Below are positions 32,981-41,664 of a DNA stretch of 55,480 bases, one piece after another. The stretch comes from Meiothermus sp. CFH 77666. GTDB lineage: Bacteria > Deinococcota > Deinococci > Deinococcales > Thermaceae. Both the position numbers and the translations under genes were made by a program. The notes beneath the pieces are model-generated. The model searched no databases. It had not been told where the DNA came from and saw only the letters and a list, made by a program, of their open reading frames with translations. The stretch spans positions 1 through 55,480 of the forward strand of contig NZ_JAGDFV010000024.1 of NCBI RefSeq assembly GCF_017497985.1, written 5' to 3'. Within the stretch, counting starts at the first letter, position 1. Each line of letters begins with the position of its first letter.

Positions 32981-34158
32981 GCTGCTACCTCCTGGGTGGA
33001 CTTAGACACCTGCTCCAGGTGCCGCCTTGGCAGGAAGAAGCGGTTGGCCAGCCAGGTAGGCACCACCGCGCTGGCGATTACCGCCGCGACCAGGTAGGAG
33101 TACTGCGCCGCGCTGATGATGCCGTGGCTCAGGCCATACAGGGCGCTGATGGTGCCGAAGGTCAGCCCGGTGCTCATCAAGAGGGTGGTGTACATGGACT
33201 CCCCCTGCGGGTAGTGGTAGCGGTGGGTCACCGGAAAAACGCCCACGAACTTGGTGAGCATCTTGCCCAACAGCAGCGCCGCAAAAACCCCAAAGCCGCT
33301 CACCAGCACCGGCATCTGCACCAGCGAGCCAGCCCGGATGAAATAGAAGGGGGTCAGGAAACCGAAGGTGAGGGTGCGCAAGCGGCGCACCAGGGCGTGA
33401 TCCTTGCCCACCGTGCCGGCCAGCACCATGCCCACCAGATAGGCCGGTAGCACCGCCTCGGAGCCACTCCAGACCGCCAGCCCCCCCAGCGCAAACAGGG
33501 CAAAGAGCAGAAACTTGGCCTCGAGCTCGCTGGTACGCCCCCCATACTTTTGGAAGAAGGGCCCGGTAACCTTCAAAAGTACAAACAGCCCCCCCGCCAG
33601 GCCCAGGGCAAAAAGCAGGGTACGCAGGCCAAACGGCGCAAAGAGCAGCCCCAGGGCCACCACCGTTGCCAGGTCGTTCACAAAGCAGGCCGCCAGGATG
33701 AGTTTGCCGTAGGCGGTTTTGTTGAGGCCCAGCTCGAGCATGACCGCATACACCACCGCCACGCTGGTAGTGGAGAGAGCCACCCCGGCCAGCCAGGCCG
33801 GCTGTGCGGCCCACCCCAGGAGGTAGTGGGCAATGGCTGCCACCCCCAGGAAGGGGGCCAGAAAAGCGGCCAGACCCAACACGGTGGCCTCCTTCCAGCT
33901 TTTGCGGAAGGCTTCGGGCTCGAGCTCGGCCCCGGCCAGAAAGGTCAGCACGATGCTCCCCACCCCGGCCAGAAAAGCAATCCAGCCCTGCTCAGCCCCC
34001 AGCACCTTGGGCCCCAGGGCTGCCCCCACCCCGAGCTGCGCCGCCACCCCTACCACAATCTCGGTCAGGGCCACCGACAAACCTAACCAGATGGAAAGCA
34101 GGGTAGCCAGAAGGGCCAGCCCCAACCAGAGCGCCGCCGAAAACCAGATATTCTCCAT
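32977..34158 (-). CDS. CPA2-family cation/proton antiporter
   Basis: 393 residues, 12-13 helices, size of Thermus NapA. Core helices: GSIVLTFLAGAELEPEAFRK, VALSTTSVAVVYAVM (unwound helix 4) and ILAACFVNDLATVVALGL (helix 5). The helix-5 motif is Asn-Asp (FVND) where electrogenic NapA has Asp-Asp. In characterised relatives an Asn-Asp pair goes with electroneutral exchange, so this may be an electroneutral Na+ or K+/H+ exchanger. First gene of the long minus-strand run; the leader has a direct-repeat box at 34282-34303. Confidence 0.88.
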   Translation of the reverse strand: MENIWFSAALWLGLALLATLLSIWLGLSVALTEIVVGVAAQLGVGAALGPKVLGAEQGWIAFLAGVGSIVLTFLAGAELEPEAFRKSWKEATVLGLAAFLAPFLGVAAIAHYLLGWAAQPAWLAGVALSTTSVAVVYAVMLELGLNKTAYGKLILAACFVNDLATVVALGLLFAPFGLRTLLFALGLAGGLFVLLKVTGPFFQKYGGRTSELEAKFLLFALFALGGLAVWSGSEAVLPAYLVGMVLAGTVGKDHALVRRLRTLTFGFLTPFYFIRAGSLVQMPVLVSGFGVFAALLLGKMLTKFVGVFPVTHRYHYPQGESMYTTLLMSTGLTFGTISALYGLSHGIISAAQYSYLVAAVIASAVVPTWLANRFFLPRRHLEQVSKSTQEVAA

Positions 34159-34281
34159 GCCTGTCCTCCCTGTGGTCGGGGCAGGTAAGAGAAACCCCTA
34201 CCCCTTCTGGAGTAGGAGCTATCAGCCCTGGGGGCGGTTATGGCGAGCTCCATCGCCTTTGAGAGCAGTATGGGGGCCTGG

Positions 34282-34303
34282 GGTAAAGAATTGGTAAAGA
34301 TCA
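34282..34303 (-). promoter_or_regulatory. TTTACC direct-repeat box between antiporter and hicB
   Basis: On the minus strand TTTACC-N5-TTTACC, 11-base period. It points toward the antiporter, whose start lies 124 bases away, but it is also only 40 bases before hicB on the other strand, so either could be controlled. Confidence 0.55.
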
Positions 34304-34342
34304 GAACCAACGCAGTATCTGATGGGAGATTACGATAAAGTC

Positions 34343-34549
34343 ATGAAACAGCAGTTCACGGCCCATCTGTGGCGTGAGGACAACCTGCGGGTAGCCCGGT
34401 GCCTCGAGGTGGACGTGGCCAGCCAGGGAACCAGTGAGGAAGAGGCCCTACAAAATCTGCGGGAGGCCCTGGAACTATACCTCGAACCCCCATTGCCAAA
34501 CCCTTTGCCCTTGCTGTGCAAGGTGGAGGTAGAGCTTGGGGTCGCTTAG
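34343..34549 (+). CDS. hicB: HicB-type antitoxin
   Basis: 68 residues from ATG 34343 (a longer start at 34322 is possible). Partial RNase-H-like fold of the family: MKQQFTAHLWREDNLRVARC, then LEVDVASQGTSEEEALQNLR and EALELYLE. No C-terminal DNA-binding domain, as in the short HicB forms. Followed by the remains of hicA, so it is now probably an antitoxin without toxin. Confidence 0.85.
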   Translation: MKQQFTAHLWREDNLRVARCLEVDVASQGTSEEEALQNLREALELYLEPPLPNPLPLLCKVEVELGVA

Positions 34550-34761
34550 GCCCCTCCCCTACCGCGAGGTAAGGCGTCGCCTTGAAGCTGCGCTGCGGGT
34601 TTTATCCTTCAGTCACAAAAGGGCAGCCACGTCAAGCTCGTGCGGGAAGAGGGATGGTGCGCACCGTAATTGTTCCTGCCCATGAGGAGATTGCAGTGGG
34701 AACATTACGAAGTATCCTACGTCAGGCTGGTTTAGGCCTGGAGATTTTCGAGACCCTGTAA
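34536..34761 (+). pseudogene. hicA: HicA-type mRNA interferase, inactivated by two frame breaks
   Basis: Starts at TTG 34536, 5 bases after GGAGGT and inside the end of hicB. The three frame pieces in order read LRPLPYREVRRRLEAA, GFILQSQKGSHVKLVREEG and MVRTVIVPAHEEIAVGTLRS then ILRQAGLGLEIFETL, which is a complete HicA with the catalytic GSHVK histidine. The first break is a 5-base tandem duplication GCTGC (34587-34596); the second is a missing base near 34651. Two independent lesions argue for true decay and not a sequencing slip. Confidence 0.85.
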
Positions 34762-34768
34762 AAACGTT

Positions 34769-35019
34769 TAGTACAGCGTCGTAAAGGAGCCTATACATTC
34801 TGCCGAACGTTGGTCTGAGCGCTCGCCAACCAGTCTCTCAGGTGGCAACCGTCATTGCGAGGAGGCCAAAGGCCGACGAAGCAATCCAGAAGAAGTTTGC
34901 CAAACTACCAGCTGGGTTGGGCGATCTGGATTGCTTCGCATCCTGCGGATGCTCGCAATGACTAGAAGACTTCCAGGACTCCAGTGAAAATGTACAGGCA
35001 TCTATACGACTGTGTATTT
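34769..35019. repeat. Small inverted-repeat element (MITE-like) with inner REP
   Basis: The ends 34769-34799 and 35019-34989 (reverse strand) match at 23 of 31 bases. Inside lies a second palindromic unit, 34851-34962, with perfect ends GTCATTGCGAG/CTCGCAATGAC and inner arms GAAGCAATCCAGA/TCTGGATTGCTTC, a form found widely dispersed in bacteria. A decayed half of the inner unit is at 24019-24035. There is no coding potential. It lies between hicA and the tandem Usp gene. Confidence 0.7.
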
Positions 35020-35043
35020 AGATTCCCTGCCCTCACCCATCCT

Positions 35044-35874
35044 TTACGGGCAGATCAAGAGCGCACCCCTGGCTCCCTGCACCACACCGTCCACCGTGCG
35101 ACCAAAGCGCAGGCCCAGGAAGACCCCGTGCCCGTGGGTACCCATTACCAGAAGGGAATGGGGCCCGGTTAGCGAAGCCAGGGCTTCCGCCGGGCGCCCC
35201 TGAATCAACTCGGCGGAGACGGGGTCAATGCCGAGCTCGTGAAGGAGTCCCCCTGCCTGGCGCAGGGTGGTCTCGTCTACGCGGCTCTCTTCACGCACCG
35301 CCCGCAGCAGGAGGGGCAGACCCCAGCTTTGGGCCAGCCGAGCGGCCACCTGTAGGGCATCGGCGGCTTTTGCGCCACCGTCGTAGGCCAGCACCACCTG
35401 GCGGGGCTCGGAGGCCCCTCCTACCGCCAGCCAGACCGGCACCGGGCTGCGGCGCACCCAGGTATCCTGCAGGGCCCGCAGTTTATGGCCCCCCCCAGAG
35501 CGGCCCAGCACCATCAGGTCGGCCTGGTGGGCAGCCTCAAGCACCTGGGCGGCCACGTCCCCCATGCGCAGCTCGGTGGTGTAGCGCACGCCCGCAGCCT
35601 GGCATTCACGCTCGAGGTGATCGAGGCTCTCCTTGGCCCGATCCTCGGCAATCCGGAGCAGATGGGCCTCCATGGACAGATTGGGATCCACGGGCTGGGG
35701 CGGCAGGCCGTTGCCCATATCCATCAGCAGCGGCTCGGTCTGGTAAGGAGCCGGGTCGAAGACGTTGAGCCCGTGGATTATTCCGCCGTGTTTTTGGGCT
35801 ATCTGCAGGGCCTGCTGCAAGGCCATCTGGGCGCTTGTACCGCTGTTGTAGGGAACCAGGATTCGTTCGAACAT
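35044..35874 (-). CDS. Tandem universal stress protein
   Basis: 276 residues from ATG 35874 (AAGGAG 5 bases upstream). Two Usp domains: residues 1-150 (MFERILVPYNSGTSAQMALQ; LGRSGGGHKLRALQ) and 155-276 (RQVVLAYDGGAKAADALQVA; MGTHGHGVFLGLRFGRTVD). The second has the complete G-x2-G-x9-G pattern for ATP; the first is altered. Its role in stress survival is inferred from the family. Confidence 0.9.
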   Translation of the reverse strand: MFERILVPYNSGTSAQMALQQALQIAQKHGGIIHGLNVFDPAPYQTEPLLMDMGNGLPPQPVDPNLSMEAHLLRIAEDRAKESLDHLERECQAAGVRYTTELRMGDVAAQVLEAAHQADLMVLGRSGGGHKLRALQDTWVRRSPVPVWLAVGGASEPRQVVLAYDGGAKAADALQVAARLAQSWGLPLLLRAVREESRVDETTLRQAGGLLHELGIDPVSAELIQGRPAEALASLTGPHSLLVMGTHGHGVFLGLRFGRTVDGVVQGARGALLICP

Positions 35875-35935
35875 ACGCACTCCTTTCTGACACCGGATAA
35901 AAAGACCATCTACAACGCAAAAAGCCTGCTGGAGG

Positions 35936-36361
35936 CTAGCGCTTGAAAACCAATACCAGCACCCCCAGGGTGACCAGAGCGATGCCCAGCCAGTCGCGCA
36001 GGCTCGGGCGTTCCCCCAGAAAGAGCATGGCCAGCAGTGCCACCAGCACCACGCTGAGCTTGTCCACCGGGGCCACCCGGTGGGCCTCCCCGAGTTGCAG
36101 GGCCCGGAAGTAGGCCACCCAGGAGGCCCCCGTAGCCAGCGCCGAGAGGCCCAGGAAGAGCCAGGTCGGGCCCGGCAAGCTCAGGGGATTGATCCACTTG
36201 CCCGAGAGGCCCACAAATGCCAGCAGGGCCCAGAAGATCAGGAAGGTACGCACCAAAGTGGCAAAGTCGGCGTCCACCCCGCGCAACCCCAGCTTGGCCA
36301 GAATAGCCGTCAGGGCCGCAAAGAAGGCGGAGAGCAAAGCCCACAGCGCCCACCCGGCCAT
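35936..36361 (-). CDS. EamA-family half transporter
   Basis: 141 residues from ATG 36361, one base before the Rieske gene end. Four to five helices, a single EamA unit (WALWALLSAFFAALTAILAK; GLSALATGASWVAYFRALQL; APVDKLSVVLVALLAMLFLG) where most relatives have two. Half-size members work as dimers, like SMR proteins. The substrate is unknown. Confidence 0.85.
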   Translation of the reverse strand: MAGWALWALLSAFFAALTAILAKLGLRGVDADFATLVRTFLIFWALLAFVGLSGKWINPLSLPGPTWLFLGLSALATGASWVAYFRALQLGEAHRVAPVDKLSVVLVALLAMLFLGERPSLRDWLGIALVTLGVLVLVFKR

Positions 36362-36362
36362 C

Positions 36363-36989
36363 TTAGACCTGCGCCCCCACCGGGCCCAAAAACGCACCCG
36401 CCACCACGATCTGGTCCCCCTCGAGGCGAATGGGTAGCTGCGCCAGGGCCTGCGGGGCCGGCCCACTGACCACCCGGTCTTGCCGGGGGTCGTACAGCGC
36501 TCCGTGGCAGGGGCAGCGCATCAGCTTCTGCGCTGCGTCCCACAGGCTCACCGTGCAGCCCAGGTGGGTGCAGATGGCCGAGTAGCAGACCACACCCTGG
36601 GCCACATGGGCTGCCACTTTAGCGTCGTAGCTGCTGGGGGGTTGTTTGAGCACCAAAAGGGTGTTCTTGGGCTCCTTGTTGCGGATCACCCGGGTCTTGG
36701 GGTCCATCGGGAAGGCCAGCTGAAAAGGCCCGCCCTCGGCCAGGTCAGAGGTCAGGATGGGCTGGTTCATCTTGGCGCCGGTGGCGTACACCAGAATGTC
36801 CCCCTCCTGCGGGGGCTCGTTCTCGGGGGTCTTGGTGACCCTGGGGATGAGCCCTGCCCCCACGTAAAGGCTCGAGAGCAGTGTGGCCACTGCAGCGGTG
36901 CCCATGGCCGCCTGCAGCACCGCCCTGCGGGTGGGCATGGCCTTTTCGTCGGCTTCGCGCATGGCTTCTTCGTGGTCTTCCATTGCCAT
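36363..36989 (-). CDS. Rieske [2Fe-2S] protein, Tat-exported
   Basis: 208 residues from ATG 36989, which overlaps the GH15 stop (TGATG); GTG 36992 and ATG 36983 are alternatives. Twin-arginine signal PTRRAVLQAAMG followed by a hydrophobic stretch. Cluster motifs CTHLGC (C140, H142, C145) and CPCHG (C159, C161, H162): ligands C140, H142, C159, H162, with C145-C161 as the likely disulfide. Resembles the bc-type Rieske subunit, but no cytochrome b gene is near, so the redox partner is unknown. Its place in an operon with a glucoamylase is odd. Confidence 0.88.
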   Translation of the reverse strand: MAMEDHEEAMREADEKAMPTRRAVLQAAMGTAAVATLLSSLYVGAGLIPRVTKTPENEPPQEGDILVYATGAKMNQPILTSDLAEGGPFQLAFPMDPKTRVIRNKEPKNTLLVLKQPPSSYDAKVAAHVAQGVVCYSAICTHLGCTVSLWDAAQKLMRCPCHGALYDPRQDRVVSGPAPQALAQLPIRLEGDQIVVAGAFLGPVGAQV

Positions 36990-39271
36990 CACTCCTTTGC
37001 AAGCAACACGGTATGGTTCTGGGCTTCCCAGCCCTCCTCAAAGCGGCGGGTGAACTCGAGCGAACGATGACCTTGCAGCAAATCGGCCTTCAAAAAGACC
37101 CCAAACCGCCCAAGTCCCACCGGGACAGCGGCCAGCTCCTGCGTGCCCTGCCAGCCGTCGAAGCCAAAGTGGAGGGCGAAGGGCCGGGCCTCCTCGAGCA
37201 GCAGGGTGCGCCCAGGCGGGATGGCAATATAGGGGGTATCGCTGCGCCAGTGCAGTACCGCTGGCGGATGGGGGCGCTGATAGCGCTCGGCCACGGAGCT
37301 GATTCGCTCGGCGGGACGGCCCTTCCGCCAGGCCAGAAAGAGCTTCAGGTACTCGGCATGAGCCCAGACCAGGGGCATGGCACTGCCGGTGGGCCTGCCG
37401 GGAAAGAGCCCCCGCTCGGGAATCGGCGCACCATCCCAGACCTGCTCGGGGATGAGCCCACCCGCACTCGCGGAGCGGGCCATGGCCTCGAGGTAGCGCC
37501 GGGGGTCCTCCCCACTCAGAAGCGCATAATGACCCCGCTCACCTGAGAGCAGCGGCCAAGCCCGGCCCACCCCCGTCCCGTCGAAGGGCCGACCGTCGGC
37601 ATGCTCGCCGTAGCCGTCGTGGTTGTAACGGTGGTAAAAGACCCCGCCTGGGGTCTCGACCCTCAAGAGGGCCTCCACCAGGCGCAGGGTGTCCTGGATG
37701 CGGGGGTCGTGGGGGGTGCGCAGCCCCAGCCGAACCAGGTAGAGGAAATCCAGGCTGATGAGTTCTTGGGCGCTCAGGCACTCGCCCCCGCGGTTCTGTA
37801 CCCGTACCCGTCCCCGCAGGCCCAGCGCCCCCGGTGGGCGAATGCGCACGTAGTGGCCCCGCAGCCCGTACTGCTGGTCGAGGGGGGTGTTCTGCACAAA
37901 GGTCCACTCCTCGATGCGGGCGTTCCAGTCGTCGGCCAGCGAAAGGGCGTAACTGCGCTCGGGCTCCTCCAGAAAGGCCGCCCCTGCAACCAGCGCGGCG
38001 ACCTGCACCCCCAGGGTGTAGGGATTGGCCCCGGCGTTCTCCTCCCAGCGGTCTTGCGGGCTGTAGGGGCCGTTATTTGCGATGAAACGCAGGGCTTGCT
38101 GCACCATCCGGGCCGCTCCGACCCGCTCGGAAAGGTGCCCCTCCTCGGCCAGCCGGGCCGCCAGTAGCACCGGCAGGGCCACCTCATCGAGCTGAAGACC
38201 CTGCCAGTAGGGGCGGCCATCGGGGTAAAAGTTCTGCGGCCAGCTCCCATCGCGGGCCTGGGTGGCCACCAGATAGGCCAGCATCCGCCCTGCGTCGGCC
38301 ACCTGACCGGCCATCTGCAGGGCCAGCCCCACCTCCACCGCGTCGCGCGGCCAGACCAGGTGGTAGCCGCCGGGGTCGTCGTGGGTGGGCCCCCAGGGGG
38401 TGGAGAGGCTGGCCACCACCGCTCCGGGGTAGGTGGTGTCTTCGTGCACCTTGAGCACCATCGCCGAGGTGCGGGCAAGCCCGGTGAGCTGGGGATTCTC
38501 TCCCTCTATCTGTAGCTGGTGGGCCCAGTCCTGCCAGCCCTTCAGGTAGCGGGCCTTGAGGGACGAAAAGCCCTCGGCCAGGCTCGAGGCGGCCAGGGTG
38601 TGGGCCCCCTCTGGGGTGCGGGCCAGGCCCAGGGCCAGCACCCCCTCGCCGGTCAGCAGCTCGCCCATCAGGGCTACGTTGCCGCCCTGGGCTCGGCTAA
38701 ACTGCCAGGTCATGGCCCCGTTGTGCCGGAAGTCCTGCCAGCCGTCGGAATAGCCCACAAACCCCGCGCTGGCCCGCGCAAACCCGGGCTCGGCCAGCCA
38801 GCAAAGCGCGGCCCCTTCCTTCTGGGCATACAGAGCAGCACCTTCCAGCCAGGCGGTGTTGCCCTGACCGCTGCCGCCCAGGTGAGGGGCCAGCAGGGGG
38901 TAGAGGCGGAACCCTTCGCCCTGGAGCCGGTAGTGCACCAGCATTACGTCTCGTGCGGGATCGGCTAAAAATTCGAGCTCGAGGGTATACCCTTCCCCCT
39001 GGTGCACCACAAGGGGCAGGGGAATCTCGGGTGCGGGGGTGGACAGGGTGTAGTTTCGCAGGCGCTTGACCTCGTACCAGGCCCCTTCCCGGGCCACAAT
39101 AAAGCCCAGGTCGCGGATCTGCGGCTCGCCGGTAGAAGGCCAGAAGACCTCGTTGAGGATGCCGTGCCCCAGCGTAAACCAGACCCGGCTGGTGCCCAGG
39201 GCGGTGCCCACCAGGTCCTTGTCGCTGGAAGCCCAGGTCGGGGCAATGCCCGGTGCGCCAAAAGCCTCCAT
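36989..39271 (-). CDS. GH15 glucoamylase / glucodextranase-like enzyme
   Basis: 760 residues from ATG 39271, which overlaps the zwf stop (TGATG) and follows GGGGAGAAACTG. An N-terminal beta-sandwich domain (about 1-260: LGTSRVWFTLGHGILNEVFW) typical of bacterial GH15, then the (alpha/alpha)6 barrel with VWPRDAVEVGLALQ, DRWEENAGANPYT (general acid Glu) and the VGRAWPLLSGERGHY region (general base Glu). No signal peptide, so cytosolic. It would release glucose from glycogen-like glucans, feeding glucose 6-phosphate to Zwf encoded just upstream. Confidence 0.9.
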   Translation of the reverse strand: MEAFGAPGIAPTWASSDKDLVGTALGTSRVWFTLGHGILNEVFWPSTGEPQIRDLGFIVAREGAWYEVKRLRNYTLSTPAPEIPLPLVVHQGEGYTLELEFLADPARDVMLVHYRLQGEGFRLYPLLAPHLGGSGQGNTAWLEGAALYAQKEGAALCWLAEPGFARASAGFVGYSDGWQDFRHNGAMTWQFSRAQGGNVALMGELLTGEGVLALGLARTPEGAHTLAASSLAEGFSSLKARYLKGWQDWAHQLQIEGENPQLTGLARTSAMVLKVHEDTTYPGAVVASLSTPWGPTHDDPGGYHLVWPRDAVEVGLALQMAGQVADAGRMLAYLVATQARDGSWPQNFYPDGRPYWQGLQLDEVALPVLLAARLAEEGHLSERVGAARMVQQALRFIANNGPYSPQDRWEENAGANPYTLGVQVAALVAGAAFLEEPERSYALSLADDWNARIEEWTFVQNTPLDQQYGLRGHYVRIRPPGALGLRGRVRVQNRGGECLSAQELISLDFLYLVRLGLRTPHDPRIQDTLRLVEALLRVETPGGVFYHRYNHDGYGEHADGRPFDGTGVGRAWPLLSGERGHYALLSGEDPRRYLEAMARSASAGGLIPEQVWDGAPIPERGLFPGRPTGSAMPLVWAHAEYLKLFLAWRKGRPAERISSVAERYQRPHPPAVLHWRSDTPYIAIPPGRTLLLEEARPFALHFGFDGWQGTQELAAVPVGLGRFGVFLKADLLQGHRSLEFTRRFEEGWEAQNHTVLLAKE

Positions 39272-40713
39272 CAGTTTCTCCCCAAAGGCCGCCAGGCGTG
39301 CCCCTCGTCCATCAGGCGGCCCATGCCCACCGGCCCCTCCGAGCCCGCCGGGTAGGACTCCGGCTGGCCCTGAACCCAGGCCCCAAGCACCGGCTCCAGA
39401 ATCCGCCAGGCCCACTCCACCTCGTCAAAGCGCAGGAAGTGCGTGCGGTCGCCTTGCAAGGCGTCCAGCAGAAGCTGTTCGTAGGCGGTGTAGGAGGTGT
39501 CACCGGGGCGCTGGTAGGGGGCTTCAAAAACCAGCGAGCGCGTCCTGAGTGACAAGCCTGGCTCCTTGGCCCAGGCCCAAAGCTCCAGGCACTCCTCGGG
39601 CCTGGTGCGGAAGACGAGCCAGTTGTGCTGGGGAGGGGCCTCGCCAAAAAACCGGGTAGGCACCTCGCGAAAGGCAATGGCCACTTCGGCGTAGTCGGCC
39701 CCCAGCCGCTTACCGCTGCGCAGGTAAAAGGGCACCCCCCGCCAGCGCCAGTTGTCCACGTACAGCTTCAAAGCGGCAAAGGTCTCGGTGGTGGAACTGG
39801 GCGGGATGTGGGCCTCCTGCAAATAGCCTGGCACCCGCTGCCCCCTCAGGCTTCCGGCGATGTACTGCCCCCGCACCGCATGGGCGTCTACCTGGTCGGG
39901 CGAAATGGGCCGCACCGAGCGCAGCACCTCTACCTTGTGTTCACGCAGAATATCGGCGTCCCAGACCGAGGGGGGCTCGAGGGCCACCAGGGTAAAGAGC
40001 TGCATCAGGTGGTTCTGGAGCATGTCCCGCAGGGCCCCCGCGCGGTCGTAATAGCGCCAGCGGCCCTCCACACCCAGGGTCTCGGCGTAGGTAACCTGCA
40101 CCTGGGCGATGTGCTGAGCGTTCCAGACTGGCTCCAGGAAACGGTTGGCCAGGCGGAAAACCAGGAGGTTCTGGGTGGTCTCCTTGCCCAGGAAGTGGTC
40201 AATCCGAAAAAGCTGCTCTTCCCGCCAGTAGCGGTGCATCTGGGTACGCAAGGCCTCTGCGGACGTCAGGTCGTGGCCAAAGGGTTTCTCCACCACCAGT
40301 CGGCGAAAGCCCTGGGCCCCCTGGTTCAGCCCGGCCTGCCCCAGCCCTTCTGCGGCGAGGCCAAAGAGATCGGGGGGCAGGGCCAGGTAGAAGAGGGTGT
40401 TGGTTCCAACGGCGCCGCGCAGGGCGGCCAGCCTCGAGGGGCTCAGGTCACCCGAGAGGTACTGCACCTGACCCCGCATCCGCTCCCAGACCGAAGGGTC
40501 GAACTCCGGTACGAACTCGCGCAGGGCGGCCTCGAGGTGCTGAGCAAAGAGGACGTCGTCCCACTCGCTCGTGGCATACCCTACCAGCCGAAGCCCTTCC
40601 AGATGACCCCTGGCCCACAGCCGGTACAGCGCAGGGGCCAGCAGCCGCCGGGTGAGGTCGCCGGTGGCCCCAAGGATGACCAACGTGGTTTCGGCAGGCA
40701 CCTGGGCGTTCAT
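39271..40713 (-). CDS. zwf: Glucose-6-phosphate 1-dehydrogenase
   Basis: 480 residues, normal length. Nucleotide-binding start LVILGATGDLTRRLL, substrate motif RIDHFLGKE (catalytic His region), EKPFGHDL, and GVPFYLRSGKRLG. First step of the oxidative pentose phosphate branch, producing NADPH. gnd and pgl are 9-10 kb away, so the branch is complete in the window. The promoter area carries a direct-repeat box at 40737-40758. Confidence 0.95.
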   Translation of the reverse strand: MNAQVPAETTLVILGATGDLTRRLLAPALYRLWARGHLEGLRLVGYATSEWDDVLFAQHLEAALREFVPEFDPSVWERMRGQVQYLSGDLSPSRLAALRGAVGTNTLFYLALPPDLFGLAAEGLGQAGLNQGAQGFRRLVVEKPFGHDLTSAEALRTQMHRYWREEQLFRIDHFLGKETTQNLLVFRLANRFLEPVWNAQHIAQVQVTYAETLGVEGRWRYYDRAGALRDMLQNHLMQLFTLVALEPPSVWDADILREHKVEVLRSVRPISPDQVDAHAVRGQYIAGSLRGQRVPGYLQEAHIPPSSTTETFAALKLYVDNWRWRGVPFYLRSGKRLGADYAEVAIAFREVPTRFFGEAPPQHNWLVFRTRPEECLELWAWAKEPGLSLRTRSLVFEAPYQRPGDTSYTAYEQLLLDALQGDRTHFLRFDEVEWAWRILEPVLGAWVQGQPESYPAGSEGPVGMGRLMDEGHAWRPLGRN

Positions 40714-40736
40714 ACCCAGATATGCTCTTGCTCTCT

Positions 40737-40758
40737 GGTTAGGATTTGGTAAAGGGGT
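40737..40758 (-). promoter_or_regulatory. Direct-repeat box upstream of zwf
   Basis: On the minus strand TTTACC-N5-CTAACC with an 11-base period, 24 bases before the zwf ATG. A TATCTG or CATATC element lies between box and start, implying a very short leader. The box is almost the same as the minus-strand one at 54027-54043 (TTTACCgAAaCCTAACC). Confidence 0.55.
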
Positions 40759-40777
40759 GCCCCCAGATGAGGGGGAT

Positions 40778-41572
40778 TCACCCAGCGCTTCGTTGTGGCT
40801 GTTGCCAGGCCAGGGGGTCGAGCCGATAAAAGCCCTTCAGTTGGGCGTAGACCTCGGGGTGCTGAGCCAGCAGCGCCTGAGGGCGTTCGAAAAAAGCTTC
40901 GCTGGCCACCGCAAAAAACTCCGCCGGGTGGGTAGCCCCGTAGGTGTCGAGCACCTCTTTGGAAAAGGATATATGGGCCTTTTCCTGGGACAGCTGCTCA
41001 AAGGCCTGCCGCATTACGCGGGCCCAGGTGGCGTAGACCCCCCTCGAGCCCCGCAAGCGGGGAACCCCATCGGCGGCCCCGTTCTCTTCGTCGATCTGGT
41101 GGGCAAACTCGTGCAGCACCACGCTGTGCGCCCCGGCCAGGGCCCGCGCCCCTCGGAGGGCATCATCCCAGGAAAGCACCACGTTGCCAAAGCCCCAGGA
41201 CTCCCCCAGCCGAGCCACCTCGCCCTTGGCCAGCACGCCCCCCGGCAAAACCTGGGTCACCGTGGACACAAAGGCGCTGGGGTAGACCAGAACCCGGTTG
41301 CAGTGCGGGAAGCCGTCGCTGGCCCCGCCCAGCAGCAGCAAACAGGCCTCGGCGGCGATGGTCACCCGAATTTCATCGGTGATCTCCAGGCCCCCACACC
41401 CCTCAAAGGGCTTCTCGTGCAAAAACACCTGCACATGGCCCTGCAAGGCCTGCTGCTCCTGGGGGCTCAGAAAGCGGTAATGCGCCACGTTGCGCTCCAG
41501 AACTGGCACCCACTCCGCCGGAAAAGGCTGTCGGCGCAGGTGCTCTCGCTGCCACTCCTTGAGGCTGAACAT
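40778..41572 (-). CDS. MtfA-type zinc peptidase
   Basis: 264 residues from ATG 41572. The PF06167 family mark is VVLHEFAHQID with zinc ligands H154 and H158 and catalytic E155; a further acidic ligand is likely in ATHPAEFFAVASE. E. coli MtfA links to control of glucose uptake through Mlc. Mlc is not seen here, but position beside zwf fits a role tied to sugar use (inference). Confidence 0.88.
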   Translation of the reverse strand: MFSLKEWQREHLRRQPFPAEWVPVLERNVAHYRFLSPQEQQALQGHVQVFLHEKPFEGCGGLEITDEIRVTIAAEACLLLLGGASDGFPHCNRVLVYPSAFVSTVTQVLPGGVLAKGEVARLGESWGFGNVVLSWDDALRGARALAGAHSVVLHEFAHQIDEENGAADGVPRLRGSRGVYATWARVMRQAFEQLSQEKAHISFSKEVLDTYGATHPAEFFAVASEAFFERPQALLAQHPEVYAQLKGFYRLDPLAWQQPQRSAG

Positions 41573-41664
41573 ACCTGCATCTTACCGCAGGGTCGCCCCC
41601 TCAACCTCCTTCCCACATTGGCCTGCTACCCTTCGCTCGGCCTTAGGCCAAAGAAGAGGTGAAC

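Noticed and set aside
34984-35172. Small plus-strand frame after the inverted-repeat element
   Set aside because: It begins in the repeat end and then overlaps the end of the tandem Usp gene on the other strand; no ribosome site.
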